From the NCBI GenBank assembly GCA_947462335.1, contig OX381710.1, positions 65,033,303-65,097,302 on the forward strand: a stretch of DNA of 64,000 nt, written 5' to 3'. Numbering within the stretch: the stretch's first letter is position 1; each line of letters starts with the position of its first letter. Position numbers and translations under genes: made by a program. Under the pieces are notes generated by a model that saw nothing but the letters and a program-made list of their open reading frames with translations, made no database searches and was not told where the DNA came from. Positions 14,020 to 24,700 of this stretch are shown one piece after another. The stretch is from Harmothoe impar. Its lineage: Eukaryota > Annelida > Polychaeta > Phyllodocida > Polynoidae.

Positions 14020-16227
14020 GTGATTGACCAACACCTTGCAGTTTACTTATCCAATGAACTTCGCTGTCCATCTTCATGCATTAACGATGCGTCAATGGCC
14101 TCGTTTCTGTTGCTGGATAGCCACTTTTCCCGTTTTCAATGAGTAACGAGTCTAGTACTGTGTTAACCCTTTGAGGACAGAATGATCCCTTAATGCCCTT
14201 TGTTCACGTCACCATGGACCAACGAGTTTGTCACTGGTGCTACATTGATGTATCAAAAGGGCATAGGTATCATGCTGCCTCTTTGGGAGTGTATCAACCC
14301 CATTGCCAACACACTGTAGCTATGTTGGCCATACACGTTCACCATATGGACATGAACTGTGATGAAACATGCCAGTCATATTCCTATGCATATTGCAGCT
14401 TCCTGACCTTAAGTTGTGAACCTTTCGATCTTTTCATAGCAGTCCACACACATATTAATAGATGGATATTTTTCCGAGAGACTTGATGGGAGTTGGTATC
14501 AGCTTGAACTTTTCAAATGGATATATAATGTATATAATTATTCAAGAGTTATTTCCGGTGTTAATGTATCCCGCTTTAAGCAAGACTATTTGTGGTGTTT
14601 TTTTTGCATAAAGAAAGACAATGAATTATCAATCTCATTCAGGCAGAGTGCCTAGTATGAATATGATTACACTTAAAGCCCACTCCTTTATCCAATTTGC
14701 TGCCATGCAGGCTTTAAAAGGCACACTTCAAATTAATAAATTTCTCATATCTGACTATGAAATGGGGATGACACTTAATTTTTCTCAAATCTATAATTGT
14801 CAAGCGCAAACAGAATGCACTGTGGCGGTGGCCCCTTAGTCTCTCAGTGATCTTCTTCCCTGTTGTCATGATTGTATTGCATGTCTGGGTAACAGCCTTG
14901 TTTATCGTAGGTTTGAAATTCCGGCCTATTAAGACATTTTCACAACACACTAAAATAAAAAGCTTCCTATGTCGTGTAAGCATTACCAAAACATATCAGA
15001 AAGATCCCTCGTACGTCTAAACGTTTGTATCTTTTACTTATTTCATGTGGGAATTCTGTGTAACAGTACATGGAAATTTAAAATTATCTTGAGAGTGTTT
15101 ACGTTTATATATGAGCATACCATTGAGACGTGCGAGTTCGGAAGAATTATACCCTATATCATTATCTAAATTTTTCGACATTTAAAATGATTTTGAATCA
15201 AGATAGTTGTACATAAACAGATTCAGTTGAATACAACTCCACAAAGGTACATTTTCAAATTAGTCCATCTATCTCCCCATAGAAAAAGGGTACAATTTGT
15301 GATTTGATCAACTGTATGTAGTCTATATATAGAGTGGTGTACATGTATATACATATGAATCAGCCTTTATGGCTATAGTGGGAATGTTGATCACACCTGC
15401 TTCTATCGTCTACTTTCCATCCTTTCAAAACCAGCCGCCATAAGCGAGTTAATCACCAGGGCTGCAGCTGCATTCATGCATCATGACGACGGTGGACATA
15501 GAACGTGATGCCCTCAGAGGGTGAATGCCTTGCTGTGCTGTTTTCCTTCTTTTTTTTTGTTGAATTTATAGAAGACATCTTCTGAGACTAAAGTATATTT
15601 TCATTTGAAATCGCACGCAAGACTCCACATATATCTAATAATGTGTTATACTAAGGTTAATCTGGAAAAGTGGAGCGATAAAGGGCCCTTATATAGAAGA
15701 TGTCTCTTCATGAATCAAGCTGGTCGTTGTTGTAGCCACTTTGGAGTTACCAAATAGCAATTATATCTTCTGCGTTAAACAATGTCACTCGTTTTGTGGA
15801 TCCAACACAGCAGATTACAAACGTCCATGTATATCTTCTGAGATGGAGTTTGTGTGTAATGTATATAGTGCTTAGGGGCCCTTAACATGTACATGCAATA
15901 GGAAATGGACTTTTGTGAGTCTCGCGACAACCGCTTTAGCCCACGCCAACATGTATTTCTATGAAACCTTGGAATTACCAAATAAAGCCATTGATGCACT
16001 ATATTTTTTTTAGTTGTATTGCTTCAATTCCGAATCTACTTTGGTGATTATGAATTTACTTATATCAAGGCCAAGATAGTACCAGCTTTAAGCTGAGGCC
16101 ACTTTTTTTTTAATCCTCGGGTTATGGGCAATAGAAGCAAAATCCTCGCTATGAAAATGAAATTGTGGAACTCCATGGCTACATGTTTTCAGTGTGTAAA
16201 TTGGATCATTATTACGATTTTAAGATA

Positions 16228-16811
16228 GGGTAGAGACACCCTGAGTCGGACAGCTACCTTGAGTCGGACACCATTAGTATTCAATTATATAGTTAATATT
16301 TTTTCATATCCAATAGATCTTAAAATTGAGGGGTTTCTCCTAAAAAATATATATACCAAATATTTGCCATGGTTTACATGATATTGTGACTGCTTGACTG
16401 CCTGGGTGTTTTTACTATAATATCCTTAAAACAATAATGAAGAGTAAATGGGGAAATTGTTTTTTTTGTTCAATGTTTTCTACTTTCCTCTTTACCTATG
16501 CTATTCCTAATGATAACTATAGGAACAGAAGTTTCATTTGTGACAATTCAAGTCAACAGATTGACTTTAAGTGCAGGTGTCCGACTTTAGGTGCAGTTTC
16601 ATCTTTTTGAAATGATATATAAGATGTGGATTTATTCCTACTTAAAGTACATTATTTTCTGCAATTTGCTAGGAAATATAAGCTATATATATAATGTGCC
16701 CAATGGCATGTCCCATATCAAAATGCTTATCCTTTATTGGTTTCAAATTTAAACCGTAAAGGTGACTACTTTTTTGTTGTCCAGGAGCGTCCGAGATGGG
16801 TGCCCTTACCC
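16228..16811. repeat. 584-bp TA-flanked inverted-repeat element, GGGTARRGRCACCC termini
   Basis: Left end GGGTAGAGACACCCTGAGTC, right end complementary to GGGTAAGGGCACCCATCTCG. TA flanks at 16226-16227 and 16812-16813. Interior has several 'GAGTCGGACA' / 'TGTCCGACTT' phrases on both strands. Similar phrases near 44985-45050, 60725-60755 and 61930-61950 look like fragments of relatives. Confidence 0.65.
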
Positions 16812-17244
16812 TAGTGTCGTACTTGACGTAATAAGCACCTTCCTCCTAATAAGCGCCCTGTTTTTTGGGCCATGCTTTAGACTAGAAGAAAGTCTTAAGT
16901 TTCACGAATAGGGTATTTTTAGTACCTTCTGAGTACATGAAAACAATCTTAAGGTGTCCATAACCCAAAGAATAAAAAAATTGTGGCATAAAGCATAAAG
17001 CAAAGCCAAGGGGACAAAGAAATGTGTTTTTTTTAAATCCTTTCAGATATCTGTAACACTTTACTACGGTGGCTGTAGAATTTGAAGACCATTGCTATAA
17101 ATTCTCAGATTTCATTTCATACCAAACTGTGACATATGCCTACATAGGGTGCGCATTATAGGAATGATTTTAAGATACTATAGTACTAAGGTCTCCATAA
17201 TCAGACTAATTTATCAAAGTTGGGGGTGTACCCTAGCTTATTCT

Positions 17245-17466
17245 GTGCCTCTACATGGGTACCCACAATTTTGACCATGTCGCCATGTCGAATTTAAGCA
17301 AAAATACCATGTCGCTGTGTCGATTTTTATCCCCATACATAGCTATACCTCCTGTTCAATTTGTTTATGTCCGTCGATTTTTAAAAGGGCCGTGTCGCCC
17401 GTGTCGATTTTTAAAAGGGCCGTGTCGCCTTGTCGCCCGTGTCGATTTTTACCCATGTAGAGGCAC
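17245..17466. repeat. 222-bp MITE, GTGCCTCTACATGGGTA termini, TATTCT target duplication
   Basis: A perfect 17-bp inverted terminus (GTGCCTCTACATGGGTA / its complement) bounds an interior made of repeated 'GTCGATTTTTAAAAGGGCC' and 'CGTGTCGCC' phrases. TATTCT occurs directly before and directly after. A second copy is at 42810-43030. Confidence 0.8.
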
Positions 17467-18189
17467 TATTCTGGTACGCAAGTTACGCCACCTTTTTTTG
17501 GTGACTTGGATTACAGGCTTTTTGCTCCAACTTTATGGAAGGGCGGAGGGGGAAAAAAAAGAAAGCTGCCTTAGAGGGGGAGCCACATCACAAACATTTT
17601 CGAAGCGCAGAGGGCAAAAAAAAAAAATAGCATGGAAAATCTGTATATTCTGTTTTTGGGTAAGTTAATGAACATATGTTGAGAAATATCCCCAATTTGA
17701 AAGGCATCCTTCTACCTTTTGCTGGTCAACATGTCCTCTTTTATGATACATTTAATTCTCCCTAAAAAGAAGTAGACTTTTAATCAAACAACAACATCAT
17801 GTTGACTTTTAAACAGACATTTTACTTCCTCTCAATACAATTGCACATTCTACTTTCTCTCTGTACAAATTGCACATATATACTTCTTTGATAAATTGTA
17901 TATTTACAGCTACATGTACATACATTACATAAGTTTCCACATCTTCCCAAATACATCCATACATATCAACATCCAAAAACAATCATACATCTACCCAAGT
18001 ACTCGCTGAATCAACAGAAGGGATTCTATGGAATGGTTTCACTCATTAAAAAAAAGAACACCATTGAACACTGCGACTGTTGAAAATGTTTAAAAACAAT
18101 GAAAACATATCAGATGATAGATGTTTCATGTTCTTATTTACAATATATGTTCTATCATGATTCACACTGTAATCTGAATTGTCTCTTGC

Positions 18190-21100
18190 TCAGTCCGATT
18201 TTGTGTCCTTTCCTTCGTTCCATGCGGCGTATATGAACATCCCCAATACTACGTGCACGGCCACAATGGCAACTATTGCAGCGTAGAAGAAACTGTTCAT
18301 ATCGGACATTCCAAACATGCCTGCAAATAAAATACATTCATCTAAATACAGTACAGTAATACAGTAGACTGTGAGGTCTAACTCTGACCATGAGCCCGCA
18401 AGTTCAGTTTTAAATATTGTAAATATAGTCGCACATAGCTTTAAAAATAATACAGCAAGTCCGACCAAGGATAACACACGACTTTATATATTGCTGTTCA
18501 TTGCTGATATTGTTATGAGGCCAGCTATGGCTTAATATTACAAGTTTCGTAATTGTTAACTTGTAAATACAAATACTTACGTTCAAATACAAATGACTTT
18601 GTAAAGAAATATAAGAAGATGGGCATGGTGACCATTAGAATTGTGAAGAAGAGCAAGGTCCTGAAGACCTGCGTCATGTTATCTTCCACCCTGCAATGAG
18701 AACAAAACAAATTTTAGGGAGTAATCATGTTGACCAAGCCCTCATAGACTTCAAGATAGTGATATAAACCTAGCGTATTTCGACTTAAATAAACCTCTTG
18801 TCCTCATTTGAACAGTACCGGCGGTACTGTTCAAGGTCCGGTACTAGGGTAGCGTGGGATAGACAACCAGATTTTTTAAAGTATACCGTACATTTTATAA
18901 TTGATACTGTTGTGGTAAACTTCTTTTTTTTAAATTTGTACCTTTTAAAAAATTTCACCTGAACCCCATGAATGTAGGCAGAGATATGACCTCCCTGATG
19001 TAGGGTTAGATGTAGGGATCTTTTTCTTTTTGAAGTATACCGTAAATTCTTGCCCGGTGCAGTTTTATGTATGGCTCTTGTCGTGTAGGCGGTGCAACGT
19101 TTTTAGAAGTCTATTAGGGGAGTGCTCATTTTTTAAACAACGGAATTGGGGCTTGAAATTTCACCCAGAAACTTAAATGCCTGATCACACTGGTCAGAAC
19201 AAACGTTTTGTAAAGCCAAGACAATCGTTGTAGCAAAACATTGTCTTGGAGCGATTACTAGTTGTTAGCTTTTTTTTCTCTGAAAATATTGGTAGGTGAC
19301 AAGAAAAGGGGTGAGGTGTAAAAAAATCTGACCCATTTTGAGGGGGGGGGGGGTGCATTAGTCTCCACAGCAAACTGCGGCAAAATTCCCTCAAATCATA
19401 CACTTTCCTAGTGGACGTTCCTGGAGCCAGAGTCTGCCGCACAGTAAGGCCACACTTTTTATTTTATTTGGGTTACGGACACTTCAAAAAATTATCAACG
19501 CACGGAGGACGAAATAAAAGAAACAAAAAATAGAATAAAAGTTCGCCTCTTGGTATTTCATTTATTGTATGCACCGAAAGCTTGGATATCCCAATGTCGG
19601 AGGGAAAAATAAAATAAAAACACCATCCACAAAGTGACTAGAAATACAATATTTTTCATGAATAGATTTTTTTTCAATGATTTTCAAAAACCGAGAAAAT
19701 GTTGATATCCCATTTTACCTTAATGAAAGGTAGATAGCTGTTTTCCTCTTGATTTTAGCTTTCCATTGGTATATTATGCCATATATCTTTTATTTTTTTC
19801 TTTATTTTGTTTACTCTGGAATACACATCGGAGGAAATAAAAAAAAATGTGTAAAATCCAAATTTTATTTTTATTCTGATTTTTGGCTTTCCTAGTGCGG
19901 CGGGCCCGTAACCCAAATAAAAAAAAAAGTGTGGCCTAATCTCCCACACGTATGATTTCGTACATGTAGGGGGCACTGACCAATCAGAGCGCCTGTGCGT
20001 CCATGCGTCACTGCCGACGTAAGGCCCCCCCAAAAAAAAGTTGAGTTCAGATATCCCTAGCGACCCTATTTTTTTAGCCCTACCCAAATTTATTATTTTT
20101 TTTTTTGGAAGGCATTTTTGTGTTTTTTCTACCAAAAAAAACACATTTTTTAACAATTTTTTTCACCCGAAAATTATACGGAAATTTGTCTTGAAATCCT
20201 TAAAAACATTTGGTTAAAAAAAAAAGAAATCGACCTACCCACTAGTACCCTTTTTTTTTGGGGCCATGTTAGCTGAACACGACGATTTTTTATTTTTGGC
20301 CTAACTATAGTACGCAGCAGACTGTGGCTCCAGGAAAGTACGAAGAAGTGTATGATTTGCCGCAGTTGGCTCTAGAGACTATGGGGTGCATAAAAAAATT
20401 AGATCTACTACCCTTTTTATTGAAAAAGGCGTTAATACCTAAAACCCTGCCTATAAGCCGAATTTATTTTGCAGTTTTTATTCCATATAACCCGAATTTT
20501 TCCCTTCAAAATCACTTTCGGCTTATAGGCGGGGTTTTGGTAGAGGATTTTTGGAATAATAGTGTCAAGAAGTATGATAACTTTGACAGCAATATTCATG
20601 AATTCTAATGCCGTTAAAATTCATTTTTACGTGAATTATACAAGTAAAACTTATCAAACATTTATTTCATTGAAATAAAACGATCAAAATATGTTTTAAA
20701 ACTGATTTTGGTGTAGTTTGGTTGGGGTCTGAGGGGTCCCTAAGATCCCAAAAGTCACATTCGGCTTATAGGCGGGGTTCTCTAAAATGTTAAAATGATT
20801 TCATATAAGCCGATTTTTTTGCTTCAAAGTCAAGGTCGGCTTATACTAAGTTATAGGCGGGGTTTTACGGTAGATCTATGTAAAGTTCAAAGAGGGGTGG
20901 GAAGAAAATGAGTCTCAAAAGGATTTATCATGCCTTTAAGCAGTATTTCGATGTTTTCAAAATTTGTGCATAATATTATTATGAACTTCATCAAGTTCAT
21001 GTCAATCATGATAATATCAGAGACATGGTTCTAGGCCCTGATAAATTCAGATAATATTATGGCATAATATTATCTTTATGCACAAATTTTGAAAATATCA

Positions 21101-21498
21101 AAATTCTGCTGTTAAGTATTAACCATTATATCCATTGGTTCTAACGTTACTTACACACAAATAATATCAACATTTCAATAGGACCCTGTGTCATACACAA
21201 TGTACATCCAAATGCAGGCCAAATCACATGATGTGGATGACACACCTCGGGTGCTTTTTGACCTGACGTTGCAACTTGCAGTCACAGAAAGGCAAAGGCC
21301 TGCGCCGCAATCCACGGTGACCCATGCACAGGAATTGTGATATAAGTACGGCAATTATAAAGTTCAAACTTTGTAAAGCAATTGAGATACATATGAACTA
21401 TATTTTTGTATGTTTTCTTGTCGTTTGCATTTATCTATACAGAGAATTAGGACAAAATGTAAAAGGCACACTCACGGAACGAGTCTTGTTTCCCCCAT
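18190..21498 (-). CDS. VMA21: VMA21, V-ATPase assembly integral membrane protein, complete, three coding exons
   Basis: ER membrane chaperone needed to assemble the V0 sector of the vacuolar H+-ATPase. Minus-strand exons: 21476-21498 (MGETRLVP), 18581-18690, 18190-18320. GT/AG junctions and phases join to 264 nt, 87 residues. Two membrane segments fit the family: residues ~19-37 (TLLFFTILMV..) and ~57-77 (YAAIVAIVAVHVVL..). The stretch FTKSFVFE..FGMSDMNSFFYAA aligns with the loop between helices in human VMA21, and AAWNEG follows helix 2. The C-terminus KSD matches the family's K-x-D type ER retrieval tail. It is shorter than human (101 residues) because the N-terminal cytosolic part is reduced. 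Exon 1 assignment rests on splice sites, phase and its divergent position 249 bp from COMMD5; exons 2-3 are certain. Confidence 0.92.
20023..20301. repeat. MITE, third copy of the GGCC/poly-A terminus family, in VMA21 intron 1
   Basis: Left end GGCC then C/A runs and GTTGAGTTCAG; right end TTAGCTGAACACGAC..TTTTTGGCC. The terminal block has diverged from CCGGAA to TCAG/CTGA on both arms together, consistent with a subfamily and not independent decay. Interior again has 'GCGACCCTA' and 'CGACCTACCC'. Confidence 0.6.
20438..20870. repeat. TA-flanked element with AAACCCYGCCTATAAGCCG termini, in VMA21 intron 1
   Basis: 433 bp between TA at 20436-20437 and TA at 20871-20872. Left end CCTAAAACCCTGCCTATAAG, right end complementary to CCGTAAAACCCCGCCTATAA. 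Interior repeats 'GGCTTATAGGCGGGGTT' three times. Related to the element at 41082-41663; fragments occur near 10700, 29895 and 56975. Confidence 0.65.
20940..21113. repeat. Short palindromic MITE in VMA21 intron 1
   Basis: About 174 bp with inverted arms of ~40 bp: left contains GTTTTCAAAATTTGTGCATA and ATAATATTAT, right contains the complement (TATGCACAAATTTTGAAAAT). Arms have small mismatches. No clear target duplication seen. Confidence 0.6.
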
Positions 21499-21747
21499 CT
21501 TGATTTAGTACCGCAGTAAATGGGTCAATGAATATAGGTCACCAGAACGGGCAGCCTAATAGCAACAAAATATACACCAGACGACAGAGTCATATTTGTT
21601 TTACACTAGAATTTGAATAGTTTTACATGATATACATTAATCTGAGGATTTCGATTTTTTGAACGAAAAATTGCATTTGGTGCGGAACTCCGGAAGTGTT
21701 GTTCTGTAAAAGAAGGCGGATAATTTTGCTGTATCAAAAGCGTCAAA
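21499..21747. promoter_or_regulatory. Shared divergent promoter of VMA21 and COMMD5
   Basis: Only 249 bp separate the two start codons. CCGGAAGTG (ETS/GABP-type core) sits at 21690-21698, the same motif as in the PRPS/UBE2K interval. No TATA box in a convincing place was noticed. The short distance implies that both 5' UTRs and the promoter share this interval. Confidence 0.65.
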
Positions 21748-24700
21748 ATGTCCATAATTCAAGTAACAGACAGTAAAAGGTCGGGTAATCTTGTCGACAG
21801 AACGTCCTTTATAGGAGCTAAAGTTCCTGATGAAGTCAAGGCGATGGTTAAGAACTTGAAGCATATAGACAGGCCAACATTTCGAAAACTTTTGCAAGGT
21901 AGGTGTTACCGTAACCGTGTACCCCCGGCCCTGGCCTGGGCCCTTAGTTAGGCCATAGATATGTATATTACATAGATGAGTAACCAGGCCTTCAGAGCCT
22001 ACAGCATTGCCTCGCTATTGTTATCTATTACACTCTAATTCCGCTAGGTGGCAGCACAGTGGGCAGTGCTGCACTGGGCATGCAGGTGGCAGCTATGCAA
22101 AGGGGTGCTATTGATACACCGTCCATGGTAATTTTAGGGACCTGGGTATTTCAGAAATGCTTAAAGCATGTCCCTAGCATTTTTCAAAGAAGCCTATGAT
22201 CAATAATTAGGCTTTTCTTATCTTATCTCGGTGTCGCCGACTGAAAGCGCTACCGCGTGGGGGTACCTGTAAGTTTATAGTAAATCGTCTCCCATTTAGT
22301 CAATTCTCAACATATTACAAATATGAAAGCATCTTTAGAATCCCTAGGAATCCTGTTTTATGTTTATATGCATTTATATTCGATTTGGACATGATAAGTA
22401 TAGGTTGGTGAGGACAGGTGTCAGATTTAAAGGAAATTTGTGGACCGCAAAATACTGCCAGTGGCCAAACTTGAGAATTATGAAATAAATTGAAGGCATG
22501 AAAACACACTGTGCATACGATTTCAGGGACCTTGTCTGGAGTAGGGCATTTCAGAACTGTTTGAACCATGTCCCTAGCATTATTAGAAGTATGCTAGATA
22601 ATTACGCGTTTCTTATCTTATCTCCGGGTCGCCGGCTGAAAGCGCTGCCAGGTCGGGATACCCCCCAAATAATAGTAAATCAAGTCCCATTCAGTCAATT
22701 TTCAACATATTATGGATTTAAAGACATCTCTGGAATCCCTAGAATGTCTGTTATATGTTTGAAGTCGATTTGGACAATATGAGTCAATGTTGGTGGGGCA
22801 GGTGGCATATTTTAGAGAAATTTGTGGACCGTAAAATATTGAAAGTGACCAGATTTGAGAATTATGAAATAAATTAAAAGCATAGAAACACACTGTGCAT
22901 ACGATTTCAGGGACCTGGCCTAGAGTAGGGCTTTTCAGAGCTGTTTGAATCATGATGCTAGCATTTTCGGAAGTATGCTAGATAATTACGCGTTTCTTAT
23001 CTTATCTCGGGGTCGCTGGCTGATAGCGCTACCAGGTCGGGATACCCCCCGAATAATAGTAAATCAAGTCCCATCCAGTCAATTTTCAACATATTATGGA
23101 TTTAAAGACATCTCTGGAATCCCTAGAATGTCTGTTATATGTTTTTATATGTTTAAAGTCGATTTGGACAATATTAGTCAATGTTGGTGGGGCAGGTGGC
23201 ATATTTTAGAGAAATTTGTGGACCGTAAAATATTGAAAGTGACCGGATTTGAGAATTATGAAATAAATTAAAAGCATAGAAACACACTGTGCATACGATT
23301 TCAGGGACCTGGCCTAGAGTAGGGCTTTTCAGAGCTGTTTGAATCATGATGCTAGCATTTTCGGAAGTATGCTAGATAATTACGCGTTTCTTATCTTATC
23401 TCGAGGTCGCTGGCTGATAGCGCTACCAGGTCGGGATACCCCCCGAATAATAGTAAATCAAGTCCCATTCAGTCAATTTTCAACATATTATGGATTTAAA
23501 GACATCTCTGGAATCCCTAGAATGTCTGTTATATGTTTTTATATGTTTAAAGTCGATTTGGACAATATTAGTCAATGTTGGTGGGGCAGGTGGCATATTT
23601 TAGAGAAATTTGTGGACCGTAAAATATTGAAAGTGACCAGATTTGAGAATTATGAAATAAATTAAAAGCATAGAAACACACTGTGCATACGATTTCAGGG
23701 ACCTGGCCTAGAGTAGGGCATTTCAGAACTGTTTGGACCATGTTGCTAGCATTTTTAGAAGTATGATAGATAATTACGCGTTTCTCATCTTATCTCTGGG
23801 TAGCTGGCTGATAGCGCTGCCGAGTCAGGGTACCCCCCCAAAATGGTAAAAAATGCCCTATTCAGTCAATTCTCAACATAATACAAATGTAAAAAGATCT
23901 CTGGAATCCCTAGAATGGCTTTGCTTTGTTAACATAGGTTTGAATTCGATTTTTACTGTAAAAACAGGGTTTTAGAGTTACCCCCACGCAGTAGCGCTAT
24001 CAGCCAGCTACCCCGAGATAAGATAAGAAATGCGCAATTATCTATCATACTTCTAATAATGCTAGGGACATGGTTCAAACAGTTCTGAAATGCCCTACTC
24101 TAGGCCAGGTCCCTGAAATCATATGCACAGTGTGTTTCTATGCTATCCTTCAATTTATTTCATAATTCTCAAGTTTGGCCACTGGCAGTATTTTACGGTC
24201 CACAAATTTCCTTAAAATCTGACACCTGTCCCCACCAACCTATACTAATCATGCCCAAATCGAATATAAATGCATATAAACATGAAACAGGCTTCCTAGG
24301 AATTCTAGAGATGCTTTCATATTTGTAATATGTTGAGAATTGACTAAATGGGAGACAATTTACTATTAATTTAGAGGTACCCCCATGCGGTAGCGCTTTC
24401 AGCCGGCGACCCGGAGATAAGATAAGAAACGCGTAATTATCTATCATACTTCTAATAATGCTAGGGACATGGTTCAAACAGTTCTGAAATGCCCTACTCT
24501 AGGCCAGGTCCCTGAAATCGTATAGAGAATATATTTCTATGCCTTCAATTTATTTCATAATTCTCAAGTTTGGGCACTGGCAGTATTTTACGGTCCACAA
24601 ATTTCCTTAAAATCTGACACCTGTCCCCACCAACCTATACAGTAGAATTCCGTTATAACGAAGTGCTTGGGACCAGCAAAAAAGTTCGTTATAAACGAAT

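Larger units (their letters stand above)
11286..18189. other. Intergenic region between UBE2K and VMA21 (convergent genes)
   Basis: No coding exon could be supported on either strand. It includes UBE2K 3' UTR, TTAA-flanked MITEs (12139-12395, 13721-14019 and partial copies near 14163-14330 and 15430-15525), a TA-flanked 584-bp element (16228-16811) and a 222-bp GTGCCTC element (17245-17466). The rest (about 12400-13700, 14500-15400, 15530-16220) shows nothing that I recognise. VMA21 3' UTR enters from the right; no clear minus-strand poly(A) signal was found. Confidence 0.6.
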
